From Pseudomonas haemolytica (GTDB lineage Bacteria > Pseudomonadota > Gammaproteobacteria > Pseudomonadales > Pseudomonadaceae), in contig NZ_VOIW01000001.1 in the NCBI RefSeq assembly GCF_009659625.1, positions 310,001 through 374,000 on the forward strand: 64,000 nucleotides of DNA. Direction: 5' to 3'. The number at the start of each line of letters is the position of its first letter. The stretch's first letter is position 1. The position numbers and the translations under genes were made by a program. Below are positions 26,541-36,828 of the stretch, piece after piece. A model generated the notes under the pieces. The model was not told the DNA's origin. It saw nothing but the letters and a program-made list of their open reading frames with translations, and made no database searches.

Positions 26541-28028
26541 TCAGAATTTCCAGACCACGTCGACAAACGCGCGGTGCATGTACGAGTCGACCTGGCTGCC
26601 ATAGGCGTCGCCCGGCTTGAACACGCCGGCACGCAAGCGCACCAGGGCCGATGGTTCGTCGATCGACTGGCTCAGCGCGGCGGGCAGCAAGCCTTTCTTG
26701 AAGTACTTGGTGACCACCAGGTCCATCTCCTGGCCGAGGTCTTTCTTGCCGTCTTCCAGGGGCAGGGACGTGCTGGAGAGGATCGCGCCGGTGACGTCGT
26801 CGGTGTTGTTCTGCACCGCATCGATGCCATTGCTGCCCACCGGCTTGTTGCCGTCTACACGCCAGAACTTGTGGTACACGAGGCTAGCGTCGTAGTCCTC
26901 GCGCAGCTGCCAGGAACCGAACAGGCTCATGGACTGCATGTTGTTCATCTCGCCGCGGAACGCTTCACCGAAGCGATGCACACGGGACTGGGTGCCGGTC
27001 CAGTTCGAACGGTTGCTTTGCAGGCCGTTCTGCTCGTATTCGGCACTGGCGCGTGAATACGCCGCGCCCACTTGCCACTGCGGGTCAAGGCGCAAGCGCA
27101 CGCCGATATCGGTGGCCCAGCCATTCACGTCATCGCTGCGCTTGGCGTTGGTCGGGCGGCTGCCGTCGGCGTTCAAGGCGTTGACCGTGTCGCGGTCACC
27201 TTTCATGCCGGTGATGCTGGCCCAGTAGTTGACCGTATTGGTGTTGCGCCAGTTATAAGCGTCGCTGTTGGCTTCGATGCCGAGCCAGGTCAGGTCGCCG
27301 TTCTCGCGCTTGTCCAACGGGTCAGTGGCCACGCCCGGTTCGGCGTAGTCGAGTTTGCCGTCGTCATGGGTATGGTGACCGCGCAGGCCGATCCACTGGC
27401 CCGGCGTCCACTGGTAGGCGGCGTCGGCGTAGAAGTGCTGGCGGTCCTTGTCCTTGGGCGACAGTTCTTTGAGGTCGGTGCGGTACTCGCTGAAACGTTC
27501 AGCGGCGCCGACATTGGCCTTGAGCAAGGTGGTGTCGAAGGTCCAGTTCAGCGCTTCGATGTTGGTGTCGCGCCATTGGCCGTCGTCATTGCGCAGGCGC
27601 TGGCGGCCGAACTTGAGGATCTCGCCGGGGTAGGGCGTGAAACCGCTGTAGCCGACCCAGAACTCGCGCAGGGCCAGGTAGTTTTTCTTGGCCTTGCGGT
27701 CGTCGTTGCTCGATTGTTCGGTCGTGTCATCGGCCGACTGTTGCAGGGTGTCGGTCTCGATGATGTCGCTGGACACGACCGCCTGGCCCATGGCGTAGGC
27801 GCTCCATGCGCCGCTTTCGCCGTAGATCCACGGGCGCACGTCAAGGCCGATGCCGTTGACGTCGCCGCCTTTCTGGGTGCCGAGGTCGCGGTCGTCTTCG
27901 GACTGCGCGGTGGCTTTGACTTCCAGGCCGAAGTTCTTGGCTTCGGTCAGCGCGGCCAGGGTCGGGCACGACCACAGCAGGGCGAAGGTCAGGCCAATGC
28001 CGGCCTTGACGAATGGGTTGAGCTTCAT
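26541..28028 (-). CDS. algE: AlgE, outer-membrane alginate porin
   Basis: A 495-residue outer-membrane beta-barrel through which the polymer leaves the cell. The signal peptide ends at '[10 protein letters not shown]'. Alternating strands rich in Tyr/Trp/Arg run to the C-terminal '[12 protein letters not shown]', which ends in Phe as outer-membrane barrels do. Length and sequence match AlgE of other pseudomonads. The ATG overlaps the algK stop by four bases (ATGA), with GAGGAA as ribosome-binding site. Confidence 0.96.
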   Translation of the reverse strand: MKLNPFVKAGIGLTFALLWSCPTLAALTEAKNFGLEVKATAQSEDDRDLGTQKGGDVNGIGLDVRPWIYGESGAWSAYAMGQAVVSSDIIETDTLQQSADDTTEQSSNDDRKAKKNYLALREFWVGYSGFTPYPGEILKFGRQRLRNDDGQWRDTNIEALNWTFDTTLLKANVGAAERFSEYRTDLKELSPKDKDRQHFYADAAYQWTPGQWIGLRGHHTHDDGKLDYAEPGVATDPLDKRENGDLTWLGIEANSDAYNWRNTNTVNYWASITGMKGDRDTVNALNADGSRPTNAKRSDDVNGWATDIGVRLRLDPQWQVGAAYSRASAEYEQNGLQSNRSNWTGTQSRVHRFGEAFRGEMNNMQSMSLFGSWQLREDYDASLVYHKFWRVDGNKPVGSNGIDAVQNNTDDVTGAILSSTSLPLEDGKKDLGQEMDLVVTKYFKKGLLPAALSQSIDEPSALVRLRAGVFKPGDAYGSQVDSYMHRAFVDVVWKF

Positions 28029-29530
28029 AGGGATTCCTCGCCGTCTTCTTCTTGCAGGGCGTGCAGTTGCAGCGTGCTCTGGGCCAGGGTGCCGCGGGCG
28101 GCCAGTTCCTGTTGCACCAGGCGTTGGCCTTCGGCGCGTTGCTCAGGCGTCAGCGGCGCTTCGAGCTGCGTGGCCAAGTCATTGGCCTCTGGCGTGTCCT
28201 GGGCCTTGGCCAGTTGGCTGAAGACATAGGCGTTCAATGGGTCGGGCTGGGTGCCCTTGCCCTGGGAAAACAGTTGAGCAATAGCGAAGTCGGCGCTGTT
28301 CTGGCCGTTGCGCGCGGCGGTCAGCAGGTGGTCCAGGGCTTTTTGCGGGTAGACCTTGCCCAGGTAGCCACGGCGGTATATCTGGCCGAGGTAGTAATCG
28401 GCGGCCACTTCACGGCCCACGGCTTTTTCGAAGTGCGCTTGCGCGGCCTTGGCGTCGGCCGGCACCCACTTGCCTTCGTAGTAGAGCTTGCCCAGCAGCA
28501 ATTCGGCACGCGGCTGGTCGGCGGCGCGGCCGTTTTCCAGGTACTTCATCATCTGGTCGACATCGCCCAGTTCGGGAAAGTCGTAGAGCAGCTGCGCCAG
28601 GCTGACCCAAGATGCCGGGTAGCCCGGGGCGATTTTTTCCAGCAGGGCCTGGGCGGTTTTCTCGTCGGTTTTGCCCAGCGATGCATCGCCCAACACGCGA
28701 GCGACGCTATCCACGCGCTGCGCGGTGACGCTGCCACGGCTATAGCCGGCTTCCATCTGCTTGAGCAGCTCGGCCTGTTGTTCCGGCTGGGCTTTTTTCT
28801 GGTAGACCGTGGCCAGCTCGACGTAGCAGATATCGGTGCTGTTCAGCGCGGCTTTGCAGATGCGCTCCACATCATCCAGGTGCTGGTCGTAGGTGTCCTG
28901 GGTGCGATACAGCAGCACCTGGGCCAGGCCGGCCTCCGGGTAACCGGCTGCCTGCCACTTGCTGATCTGCTGTTGGGCATTCACGTTGGGAAAGCTGTGC
29001 GGGTATTGCAGATACAGCATCGCCAGCGGAATCAGGGTGTTGCCCTCACCATTGGCAAAGGCTTTTTTCAGCAGGCTCTCGGCTTCATGGTGTTCGGCTT
29101 CTGTAGCGCCGGGCTTGGCCACCAGCAGACGGCCGAGGCGTGCCTGGGCGCGGGGCGAAGTGTCCGCCGCGGCGCGGTAGGTGGCCTCGGCCTGCTTGAT
29201 TTGCGCCGGATCGCGGGTGCCTACCTGGATATCGGCCAGGCCGACCTGGGCCTCGCTGTAGCCCAGGTCTGCCAGTTGCTGGTAATTCTGCTGGGCGGTG
29301 ACCGTGTCGCCGCGCTTGAGCGCTTCATTGGCCAGGCGTTGGTCGGGCAGGCCGGCGCAACCGGCGAGGCTGACCGCAACAGCCAGCAACGCCGCAGTAC
29401 TCATGTGGGAGCGGGCTTGCTCGCGAAGAGGCCCTGTCAGTTGATGCATGTGTTGGCTGACACACTGCTTTCGCGAGCAAGCCCGCTCCCACATTGACCT
29501 GGGTGTATTTGAGAAATTCGTCACAGGCAT
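28025..29530 (-). CDS. algK: AlgK, outer-membrane TPR lipoprotein (REPIN within 5' end)
   Basis: A Sel1/TPR-repeat lipoprotein that helps place AlgE and bridges to AlgX and Alg44. The mature part starts at the lipobox Cys in '[10 protein letters not shown]' and continues with helical repeats such as '[16 protein letters not shown]'. It ends near the usual length (P. aeruginosa AlgK is 475 residues). Upstream of 'MSTAALLAV' the frame stays open through a complete REPIN, giving about 42 additional residues that include 'MWERACSRK'. The ATG at the MST codon has no ribosome-binding site and no basic n-region. GAGG after alg44 instead suits the ATG at 29530 or the GTG at 29524, so I keep the long form. 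The true N-terminus is uncertain. Confidence 0.9.
   Translation of the reverse strand: MPVTNFSNTPRSMWERACSRKQCVSQHMHQLTGPLREQARSHMSTAALLAVAVSLAGCAGLPDQRLANEALKRGDTVTAQQNYQQLADLGYSEAQVGLADIQVGTRDPAQIKQAEATYRAAADTSPRAQARLGRLLVAKPGATEAEHHEAESLLKKAFANGEGNTLIPLAMLYLQYPHSFPNVNAQQQISKWQAAGYPEAGLAQVLLYRTQDTYDQHLDDVERICKAALNSTDICYVELATVYQKKAQPEQQAELLKQMEAGYSRGSVTAQRVDSVARVLGDASLGKTDEKTAQALLEKIAPGYPASWVSLAQLLYDFPELGDVDQMMKYLENGRAADQPRAELLLGKLYYEGKWVPADAKAAQAHFEKAVGREVAADYYLGQIYRRGYLGKVYPQKALDHLLTAARNGQNSADFAIAQLFSQGKGTQPDPLNAYVFSQLAKAQDTPEANDLATQLEAPLTPEQRAEGQRLVQQELAARGTLAQSTLQLHALQEEDGEESL
29403..29494. repeat. REPIN inside the 5' coding region of algK
   Basis: Inverted arms GTGGGAGCGGGCTTGCTCGCG and its complement are separated by about 48 bases. 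The element lies between the candidate algK starts (29524-29530) and the signal-peptide core, is open in the algK frame and is about 92 bases long. Confidence 0.9.
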
Positions 29531-29538
29531 GTCCTCGC

Positions 29539-30705
29539 TTACAGACCGTGAGCCATGGCTTTATCGATCAGCCAGTTCAGGGACGGGCCACGGTCGCTGA
29601 TGACTTCCACCGGGCGGCCGGCGTAGGTGCTGTCCAGCGGGGCGTCCGGCTTGATCTGCACGCGGATGTCGGAGGACAGGTCGGCGCTGTTCAGGCTGGT
29701 GCTGCTGACGATGGTGCCGGTGCGCACTTGTTCTTCGTCGGCCACCTGGAAGCTCACCGGGGTACCTGGGCGCACGTCACCGAACTGGCGATAGGTAAAG
29801 CGAGCTTCGACGTTAGCCTGGCTGCCGCGTGGCACCAGTTGGAAGATCACGTCGCCTTTGCTGGCGTACTGGCCGTCGGCGACCAGTTGCTGTGCTACCA
29901 CGCAATCGCACGGCGAGGTGAGCGTGCCGGTCATTTGTTTGCCGAACAGTTCTTCGACCTTGGCCGGTTGCAGTTGGTCTTCGTCCAGGTGGCCCTTGAG
30001 TACGTCGAGCATGCTGGTGCTGAAGGTCGCCAGGGGCGCGCCTTTGGCCGCAACCGAATCACCTTTGAGCAGGCTTTGCACGGTGCCGTCGCGCGGCATG
30101 GTCACGTTCATACCGGGCACGCTCACCAGGCCGGCCTGGGCGTGGCTGACAAAGTACATGCCATACACCGACTTGAAGACAAAACCGAACGCTGCGAGGC
30201 CAACAATGAAGATGCCGGCGCTGAATACCACGGCGCGCAGGCGACCGAACGCGGTCATGCCGCTGCCGCCGTCCTTGACCTTGCGTGCCTTGGTGAAGTT
30301 GTCGCGTTGCAGGGTCGCCAGTACGTCGCCCATGGTCACGATGTCACCGGACAGGTGCGAGGTGATCAGGTGGCGCAGGGTGGAAATATCCTGGGCATCG
30401 AGGTTCTGGAACTGGCAGCCGGTGCGGCCGGTCTGGCGGTCGTAGGAGCGAATCTGCAGCTCTACGTCCATGGCCAGGCCGAGGTTATCGATCACGAACT
30501 GCAGGCGGCCCTTGTGCACTTGCCCGACAGTGAGCGGCTGGGTCGCGGTGAAGGCCAGGCCGCCGGCGGACAGGTCGATGACCCGCGCTTCAGTGGGCGT
30601 GCGGTCGCTGTTGAAGAAGCGCAACTTGGCCGGGATTTTGACCCGGGCGTGCTGGCGCTGGGCTTCGGATTCGTGGACAACGTTGGCGTTTACTTGGCTG
30701 TTCAT
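29539..30705 (-). CDS. alg44: Alg44, PilZ-domain c-di-GMP receptor of alginate synthase
   Basis: A 388-residue inner-membrane protein that activates polymerisation by Alg8 when bound to cyclic di-GMP. The cytoplasmic PilZ domain at the N-terminus has both binding motifs: RxxxR at R17-R21 and DxSxxG at D44-S46-G49. One membrane helix lies at about 155-180. A periplasmic HlyD-like part follows ('VPGMNVTMPRDGTVQSLLKG', 'LTSPCDCVV') and probably contacts AlgK/AlgX. AAGGAAA precedes the ATG. algK starts nine bases after its stop. Confidence 0.97.
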   Translation of the reverse strand: MNSQVNANVVHESEAQRQHARVKIPAKLRFFNSDRTPTEARVIDLSAGGLAFTATQPLTVGQVHKGRLQFVIDNLGLAMDVELQIRSYDRQTGRTGCQFQNLDAQDISTLRHLITSHLSGDIVTMGDVLATLQRDNFTKARKVKDGGSGMTAFGRLRAVVFSAGIFIVGLAAFGFVFKSVYGMYFVSHAQAGLVSVPGMNVTMPRDGTVQSLLKGDSVAAKGAPLATFSTSMLDVLKGHLDEDQLQPAKVEELFGKQMTGTLTSPCDCVVAQQLVADGQYASKGDVIFQLVPRGSQANVEARFTYRQFGDVRPGTPVSFQVADEEQVRTGTIVSSTSLNSADLSSDIRVQIKPDAPLDSTYAGRPVEVISDRGPSLNWLIDKAMAHGL

Positions 30706-30742
30706 CAGGGCATTTCCTTAAGTTAATTCAGGCTTGGCAGGG

Positions 30743-32224
30743 TCAGACCATCATCAGCAACACGGCAACGAAGATGCTGCCGGCGGAGAAGGTCATGGTC
30801 CGAGACGACCAGGTGTTGAACCAACGTTGAAAGCTGGCCAAATCGCGGGTCAGTTTGGTGTCCTGGCGGGTCCAGGACTGTTGATCAAGGCGGAAGAACA
30901 CGTAGATCTTCACCAACGCGCCCATGATCTGGTTGTAATAGAGAATCGCCGGGTAGGCCGGGCCGATCTTGTGGCCCGAGCACGACAGCAACAGGGTCAG
31001 GATCAGGCGGGTGATGCCGATCCACAGCAGGTAGGCGAGGATGAACGCGCCGCCGTACTTGAAGGTGGCGATGATTGCCACGGTCAGGCCGAGCAGGGAG
31101 GTCCACATCGACACGCGCTGGTCGAACAGCACCACGCTGGTGAACAGGCCCAGGCGACGCACGCCCAGGCCGAGGGCGCGGGAGTTCTGGCGCAGGTTGT
31201 TGCCGTACCAGCGGAACATCAGCTTGCGGCTGGCCTTGATAAAGCTCTTTTCCGGCGGGTGTTCCACGGTGTTGATCGCGGCGTCCGGCACGTAGAAGGT
31301 GTCGTAGCCCAGGCGCATCAGGCTGAACCAGCTGGACTTGTCATCACCGGTCAGGAACTTGAAGCGGCCCAGGCGCCAGTGTTGCAGCGAGTCGCTTTCC
31401 ACATCGGCGATAAAGCCCGGGTCGGTGACCACGCTGGCACGGAACACCGACATGCGCCCGGTCATGGTCAGCACACGCTTGGACAAGGCCATGGAGCACA
31501 TGTTGATGTGACGCTGGGCGAAGCGCAGCTTGTGCCACTCGCTCATGATGTAGCCGCCGCGCACTTCGCAGAATTCGTTGGTGGTCAGGCCGCCGACATT
31601 GCCGAACAGTTGGAACCACGGCACGGTCTTGCGCACTACGCCCTCGGCCAGCACCGTGTCGCCATCGATCACGGCCACCACGGCGCGGTCATCCGGCAGG
31701 TGGCGGGAGATGGCGCGGAAGCCAAAGGCCAGGCCGTCACGCTTGCCGGTACCGGCGATACGCACGAAGTCGAGCTTGACGTGGGCCGGCGGGTTCATCT
31801 TTTCCCAGAGGCTCTTGACCAGCAGCTCATCGGACATTTCCACCAGCGAGCAGACCACGGTGGTGGGGAAGCCGCATTCGATGGCTTCACGAATCACCGA
31901 GCTGTAGACCTGGGCGGTGGTCAGCGCGTCGATGCGGAAGCTGGTGACCATCAGGAACACATGGGACGGGTCGGCGGCCTTGCCCAGCTTGCGCACTTTG
32001 CGTCGCAGGTGCGGGTAGACCACGTACAGGAACAGCATGCCGCGAAAGAAATGCGTCGCACCCATCGAGTAACGCCAGATACCCACGGCGCCAATCAGGA
32101 AAATAAAATTCTTCGATTGCGAATCGAAGGTGCTCGCCGGCAACAGCAGGGCGAGACCCATCAGCAGGCTGAGGAAGAGCAGCCAGCCGGCTGCTTGCAG
32201 AAATATATGTTTTAACTTGGACAT
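30743..32224 (-). CDS. alg8: Alg8, alginate (mannuronan) synthase
   Basis: A 493-residue inner-membrane GT2 glycosyltransferase that polymerises GDP-mannuronate. It has N-terminal membrane helices, a cytoplasmic catalytic domain with D187 and D189 (VIDGDT), the 'TGDD' acceptor-site motif, and 'KLMFRWYG' corresponding to the QxxRW-like region. C-terminal helices start at about residue 375. Starting at ATG 32224 (MSKLKH) the protein lines up with the start of P. aeruginosa Alg8; the ATG three codons upstream is possible. It follows algD by 83 bases. Confidence 0.97.
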   Translation of the reverse strand: MSKLKHIFLQAAGWLLFLSLLMGLALLLPASTFDSQSKNFIFLIGAVGIWRYSMGATHFFRGMLFLYVVYPHLRRKVRKLGKAADPSHVFLMVTSFRIDALTTAQVYSSVIREAIECGFPTTVVCSLVEMSDELLVKSLWEKMNPPAHVKLDFVRIAGTGKRDGLAFGFRAISRHLPDDRAVVAVIDGDTVLAEGVVRKTVPWFQLFGNVGGLTTNEFCEVRGGYIMSEWHKLRFAQRHINMCSMALSKRVLTMTGRMSVFRASVVTDPGFIADVESDSLQHWRLGRFKFLTGDDKSSWFSLMRLGYDTFYVPDAAINTVEHPPEKSFIKASRKLMFRWYGNNLRQNSRALGLGVRRLGLFTSVVLFDQRVSMWTSLLGLTVAIIATFKYGGAFILAYLLWIGITRLILTLLLSCSGHKIGPAYPAILYYNQIMGALVKIYVFFRLDQQSWTRQDTKLTRDLASFQRWFNTWSSRTMTFSAGSIFVAVLLMMV

Positions 32225-32307
32225 AAGCGTCATCCGGAAGGGGAGGAGGCTTCAGCCTGCAAGCGCTGGGGATAAAGACACTTGCAGCCTGAAACTTGCC
32301 GTTGCTG

Positions 32308-33624
32308 TTACCAGCAAATACCTTCAGTACGGCCGCTCACGCTGGTGGCCTTGGACATGAAGCCCACCAGGTCGACCACTTGCTTGCCGTGCGGGGCGTT
32401 ATGGGCCAGGGCACGGAATTTCTCGTCACGGTTACCGAGGATGATCACGTCGGAGTTGTTGATCACGGCGTCGAAGTCCGAGTTGAGCAGGGACGACACG
32501 TGGGGGATCTTGCCTTCGATGTAGTCCTTGTTCGCGCCGTGGACACGGGCGTACTCGACGTTGCTGTCGTAGATGCTCAGGTCGTAGCCCTTGCCGATCA
32601 ACATTTCCGCCAGCTCTACCAGCGGGCTTTCACGCAGGTCGTCGGTGCCGGCCTTGAAGCTCAGGCCCAGCAGCGCGATTTTGCGCTTGTCGTGGCTGGA
32701 AACGATGTCGAAGGCGTTCTGTACCTGGGACTCGTTGCTGCGCATCAGCGAGTTGAGCAGTGGCGCTTCCACGTCCAGGGAGCCGGCGCGGTAGGTCAGG
32801 GCGCGCACGTCCTTGGGCAGGCACGAACCGCCGAAGGCGAAGCCTGGGCGCATGTAGTACTGGGACAGGTTGAGGGTCTTGTCCTGGCAGACCACTTCCA
32901 TCACTTCGCGACCATCGACGCCGACAGCCTTGGCGATGTTGCCGATCTCGTTGGCGAAGGTGACCTTGGTGGCGTGCCACACGTTGCAGGTGTACTTGAT
33001 CATCTCGGCAACGGCGATGTCCTTGCGGATGATCGGCGCATCGAGTTCTTCGTACAGCGACTGCAGGACATCGCCGGAGGCTGTGTCGAATTCACCGATG
33101 ACGGTCATCGGCGGCAGGTCGTAGTCAGCGATGGCGGTGGATTCACGCAGGAACTCCGGGTTGACCGCAACGCCGAAGTCGACGCCGGCTTTTTTGCCGG
33201 AGCAGTCTTCGAGGATCGGGATCACCACGTTGGCCACGGTGCCGGGCAATACGGTGCTGCGTACCACGATGGTGTGGCGGGTGGTCTTGTCACGCAGTAC
33301 AAAACCGATCTCGCGGCACACCGATTCGATGTAGTTGAGCTCCAGGTCACCGTTCTTCTTGCTCGGCGTACCGACGCAGATCATCGACAGGTCGGTGTCA
33401 CGAATGGCTTCGGCGAAGTTGGTGGTGCCGCGCAGTCGGCCCGTCTCGATACCCTGGCTCAACAATTCGCCCAGGCCTGGTTCAACGATCGGCGATTTAC
33501 CCGCATTGATCAGGTCGATCTTTTCCTTGGAGATGTCTACACCGACCACTTCATGGCCACGGGCAGACAGGCAACCGGCGCAGACTGCACCCACGTAACC
33601 TAGACCAAATATGCTGATACGCAT
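32308..33624 (-). CDS. algD: AlgD, GDP-mannose 6-dehydrogenase
   Basis: A 438-residue cytoplasmic enzyme that makes GDP-mannuronate from GDP-mannose with two NAD+, the committed step of alginate synthesis. The N-terminal Rossmann motif 'IFGLGYVGAVCAG' and the catalytic Cys in 'FGGSCLPKD' (about residue 269) are present. ATG 33624 has AGAGG eight bases upstream and begins at the Rossmann strand. The frame is open for another 54 codons upstream, but that stretch lies in the leader and is not coding. It is the first gene of the operon, behind a candidate AlgU promoter. Confidence 0.97.
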   Translation of the reverse strand: MRISIFGLGYVGAVCAGCLSARGHEVVGVDISKEKIDLINAGKSPIVEPGLGELLSQGIETGRLRGTTNFAEAIRDTDLSMICVGTPSKKNGDLELNYIESVCREIGFVLRDKTTRHTIVVRSTVLPGTVANVVIPILEDCSGKKAGVDFGVAVNPEFLRESTAIADYDLPPMTVIGEFDTASGDVLQSLYEELDAPIIRKDIAVAEMIKYTCNVWHATKVTFANEIGNIAKAVGVDGREVMEVVCQDKTLNLSQYYMRPGFAFGGSCLPKDVRALTYRAGSLDVEAPLLNSLMRSNESQVQNAFDIVSSHDKRKIALLGLSFKAGTDDLRESPLVELAEMLIGKGYDLSIYDSNVEYARVHGANKDYIEGKIPHVSSLLNSDFDAVINNSDVIILGNRDEKFRALAHNAPHGKQVVDLVGFMSKATSVSGRTEGICW

Positions 33625-34111
33625 CGCATTTACCTCTTTGTCACTGAAGACGTTGTTAATCATGCCAATTAGATGGCCGGAGTTCATGTTTACAAGCGTC
33701 ACTGATGCCGCGAAAGTTGGGCGAATAGACGCCGACTTACCGCGTGCAGGCATGTTTAATAGTGAGTGACTAACTATTGCACTCAAGTTGTGCGCAACGT
33801 GGCCTTATTATTGGGGCTTGCCCTGAAATGCAGCCGGGCTTCCTTGGCGGAAGGTTCCGGCGCCAGTGTCGCAGGGCTTTGATACAGGCTATAAGCCTTT
33901 TGATATCAATGCCTTGGGTTGTCACACTGGCACATTTAGGTCAGCGCTGCCGTGGCCTATAGGGGTTGGCAATGAGTCCTTTTTGCCACCCTCAACTCAA
34001 TCAGTTGATGATATGACCATAGAGTCAAAGTGTTTTATGACAACTTGACTACTTCCGTTGGTCGCTATGTAAGTCATCTCTTACGTAAACAGAGAATTTC
34101 GTTACCGGTGG
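33625..34111 (-). other. Long 5' leader of the algD transcript
   Basis: About 480 bases between the candidate AlgU promoter and the algD ATG, with no convincing gene. A similarly long leader is known for P. aeruginosa algD and takes part in post-transcriptional control. I see no clear riboswitch fold by eye. Confidence 0.5.
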
Positions 34112-34138
34112 TATGAGGCGTGCTTCAAGACGAAGTTC
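34112..34138 (-). promoter_or_regulatory. Candidate AlgU (sigma-22) promoter of algD
   Basis: On the minus strand GAACTT (34138-34133) is followed after 16 bases by TCATA (34116-34112) and then CCACCGG. The -35 is an exact match to the AlgU/RpoE-type consensus, and the -10 region resembles that of P. aeruginosa algD (TCCTATCACC). Transcription would start near 34105. Confidence 0.7.
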
Positions 34139-34262
34139 CTGCCCGCTCATCCTGTTTCTGGAAATTTCTTGAAATATTAGAAAAGATGGCACTGGTACTA
34201 TATTGATAGCACTTGCTACTTAGACCAGTAGTTGTGGGGAGTTGGTGCGAGGAGATAGTTTT

Positions 34263-34297
34263 GTGCCACTACTGATTAAAAAAAGTGGTGCCACTAC
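34263..34297. repeat. Direct repeat GTGCCACTAC upstream of algD promoter
   Basis: Two exact copies of GTGCCACTAC at 34263-34272 and 34288-34297, 25 bases apart, in an AT-rich stretch 125-160 bases upstream of the -35 element. Activators of algD (AlgR, AmrZ) bind upstream DNA in P. aeruginosa. Whether these repeats are such sites is a guess. Confidence 0.4.
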
Positions 34298-34400
34298 GAA
34301 AAAAACCGACGAGTGTCGAGTGAAAAAATTGTTAGAGATGTATCTGGATGTTTTTCTGGCGCCAAATAAATGACGATTCGTGATTTGGAATACAAGCAAA

Positions 34401-34430
34401 ATGTGGGAGGGGGCAAGCCCCCTCCCACAT
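34401..34430. terminator. REP-like perfect palindrome acting as yaaA terminator
   Basis: The arms ATGTGGGAGGGGGC and GCCCCCTCCCACAT are separated by two bases, and minus-strand TTTT follows. It lies about 35 bases after the yaaA stop. The sequence is two REP arms collapsed together without a spacer. Confidence 0.65.
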
Positions 34431-34464
34431 TTGGAACTCACGGCCTGGATGAGATGGGCAGGCC

Positions 34465-35244
34465 TTATTCCGGTGCGTGATCGCGCAAGAACACCAGGTT
34501 ATCCGGCTTGGACTGCTCCGCATTGAAGCGATAACCCTGCACATCGAACTGCTTGAGCTTAGCCGGATCGTTGATGCGTTCCTCGATCACAAAGCGGCTC
34601 ATCATGCCCCGGGCCTTTTTTGCGTAGAAGCTGATGATCTTGTACTGGCCGTTCTTCAAGTCTTTGAACTCGGTGTTGATGACCCGCGCATTCAGCGCCG
34701 GGCGCTTGACCGCCGAGAAGTACTCGTTGGAAGCCAGGTTGAGCAGCACGTCATCGCCTTGTGCGGCCAGTGCTTCATTCAACCATTCGCTGATACGCGT
34801 GCCCCAGAAGGCGTAGAGGTCCTTGCCACGGGCGTTGGCGAGCTTGGTGCCCATCTCCAGGCGATACGGCATCATCAGGTCCAGCGGGCGCAGCAGGCCA
34901 TACAGGCCCGAGAGCATGCGCAGGTGGTCCTGGGCATAGCTGAAATCGGCGTCGCTGAAGGTTTCGGCGTTGAGGCCGGTGTAAACATCGCCCTTGAACG
35001 CCAGCAAGGCCTGCTTGGCATTTGCCTGGGTGAAGGCTGGCGTCCAGCTGCCGAAACGGGCGGCGTTGAGGCCGCCGATCTTGTCGGATACGTGCATCAA
35101 CTCGCTGATTTGCGCCGGGCTCAGTTCGCGCAGCTGTTCGATCAGCTCCTGGGAGTGGTCCAGGTATTGCGGCTGGGTGAAGCGCGCAGTGACCGGCTTT
35201 GACTCGAAGTCGAGGGTTTTGGCGGGGGAAATCACCATCAGCAT
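34465..35244 (-). CDS. yaaA: YaaA/UPF0246 peroxide-stress protein
   Basis: A 259-residue cytoplasmic protein of the YaaA (DUF328) family, which in E. coli lowers free iron and DNA damage during hydrogen-peroxide stress. It begins '[11 protein letters not shown]' and contains 'RLEMGTKL', 'LYAFWGTRI', '[10 protein letters not shown]' and '[12 protein letters not shown]', all strongly conserved in the family. ATG 35244 is preceded by CAGGAG at eight bases, so the 33-codon upstream extension is rejected. It is transcribed towards the algD upstream region and away from the deacetylase-like gene. Confidence 0.93.
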   Translation of the reverse strand: MLMVISPAKTLDFESKPVTARFTQPQYLDHSQELIEQLRELSPAQISELMHVSDKIGGLNAARFGSWTPAFTQANAKQALLAFKGDVYTGLNAETFSDADFSYAQDHLRMLSGLYGLLRPLDLMMPYRLEMGTKLANARGKDLYAFWGTRISEWLNEALAAQGDDVLLNLASNEYFSAVKRPALNARVINTEFKDLKNGQYKIISFYAKKARGMMSRFVIEERINDPAKLKQFDVQGYRFNAEQSKPDNLVFLRDHAPE

Positions 35245-35364
35245 GAAGTTGGCTCCTGTAATCGTGGGCGAGATTCTAGGCGGTAGGGCGTTTTGACTCC
35301 ACCTATGATGGCGATAGATGCGATCCGCTATGATGGCCGGCAACTCTGGAGAGGGAGACCCTGT

Positions 35365-36489
35365 GTGCGAATAGCGCTTTTATTGTCAGCTTGCCTTATC
35401 TGCCTGAACGTCCAGGCGGCGCCGGTGGATGTAGCCAGCCTCGACCGCAACACCTGGCCGGAAAAACTCAGCAGCCCGGCGCTGTTCGATGTGGGTTCGC
35501 GGGCGGAAATCCTGATGTTTGCCCACAGCCTGTTGGCCAGTGAGGCCCAGGACGAAACTGCGCTCAAGCAGCGGCTGGGGCTGAAGATCATCAACCTGGC
35601 GGCTATCGACGACCTGCGTCGCCAGCTGTGGCAACGGCTGTTGGAGAACTATACGTTCGCCCAGCAGAGCTGCGAGGAAGACGCCTCGTTCTGCTACCTG
35701 GTGGAAAACATGGACGATCTGCGTGAGCAGGCCGGCAAGTTCGAGGTCAGTGACAACTCCTTCTATATAGGCTGGGCCGGCCCCAGTCGGCACTTCCATG
35801 AGCGTTATCTCGATGAACTGCTGCGCAAGGCTGCGCTGTTTCCGCAGATCAGCAGTGAGGTGGCACGCTTTGGCGATCATGAGCGCAATGGCGACGAGCT
35901 CAACGACCGCATGTTCCTGCTGACCTTCGACGGTGGCCCGGCGCCGGTTGGCGGCAATACTGACTGGCTCACCGACTACCTGCGCAAGCAGAAGATAAAC
36001 GCCACGTTCTTTGCCCTTGGCAGCAGCCTGCAGACTCGTGTGGAGCGCAGTTCTGCCGCCGATGTGCAGGCGCTGTACCAGGGGCAGTGCGTGGGTATCC
36101 AGGGGTGGGAGTATCGGTCCCATAGCCATTGGGTCGAGTGGCAAAGCTCCATCACCCGCAGTGCCTCGCTGGTGCAGCACCTGATGCCGGAAAACTATGT
36201 GCCGTTGTTCCGGCCGCCTTATGGGCAGCGCCGTGCAGACAGCCAGGGTTTTTTCCAGCAGCAAGGTTTGCAGGTGGCGTTATGGGACATCGATTCCCAG
36301 GACGAGCCGGGCAAGCTCAAGGCCGATGAGTCGGCGCAGCGGGTGCTGACGCTGATGCTGCTGTGGCGCAAAGGCGTGATTGCCTTTCACGACACCCAGG
36401 ACAAGGCGCGGGTGGCATTACCGGCAGTGTTGCAGGCTACGGCGCAGAGTGGCTTGGGCTGGCAGGAGTGTCGCGAGGCATTTCGATGA
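35365..36489 (+). CDS. Secreted polysaccharide deacetylase-like protein with altered metal motif
   Basis: A 374-residue exported protein. The signal peptide '[18 protein letters not shown]' starts at GTG 35365, which has GGGAGA six bases upstream; earlier in-frame codons lack this. The C-terminal half is a NodB-type domain with 'TFDGGP' (187-192), 'RSHSHW', 'LFRPPYGQ', 'WDIDSQD' and 'VIAFHD', corresponding to the five family motifs. The second Asp of the usual TFDDGP, a metal ligand, is Gly190 here. A domain of about 180 residues with a Cys pair precedes it and is unrecognised. The protein may deacetylate an envelope glycan or bind it without catalysis. Confidence 0.75.
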   Translation: MRIALLLSACLICLNVQAAPVDVASLDRNTWPEKLSSPALFDVGSRAEILMFAHSLLASEAQDETALKQRLGLKIINLAAIDDLRRQLWQRLLENYTFAQQSCEEDASFCYLVENMDDLREQAGKFEVSDNSFYIGWAGPSRHFHERYLDELLRKAALFPQISSEVARFGDHERNGDELNDRMFLLTFDGGPAPVGGNTDWLTDYLRKQKINATFFALGSSLQTRVERSSAADVQALYQGQCVGIQGWEYRSHSHWVEWQSSITRSASLVQHLMPENYVPLFRPPYGQRRADSQGFFQQQGLQVALWDIDSQDEPGKLKADESAQRVLTLMLLWRKGVIAFHDTQDKARVALPAVLQATAQSGLGWQECREAFR

Positions 36490-36828
36490 AGTGCCCGGCC
36501 CTGTTGGGGATGAGGGGTTTTCGGGGTGATTTGCTGCGACATTTCGATGCAGGCGGACTTCCGACTTTAACGGGGTGGCTGGCACTCGGCTAGTGCTATT
36601 CGTCATCCTGAAAAATAAACTTCAAAAAAGCGTCAAAGTGCTTTTTCCTGTCATGGGTTTTGCGGTATTACGAAGTCAGATCGCCGAACCCTGCAACACA
36701 GGTGGCGTCTTCCAAGACTCCTCATGTGGGCACTGCACTTGACGTCACTCAGGTGTGGTCGGTGGTCGAATCGAGGCGCAGCACCGCCCAGGTATTGCGT
36801 CGACTGGCTCCCACAAAGGTGACCGAGT
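36490..36828. other. Intergenic region upstream of phoH-like gene
   Basis: 339 bases without a convincing gene. It contains the short palindrome TGACGTCA near 36740 within CTTGACGTCACTC, which could be a -35 or an operator, but no good -10 follows. It presumably carries the promoter of the PIN-PhoH gene. Confidence 0.3.

Noticed and set aside
33625..33786. 54-codon N-terminal extension of algD
   Set aside because: The Rossmann motif starts at the ATG at 33624, which has a good ribosome-binding site; the extension falls in the known type of long algD leader.
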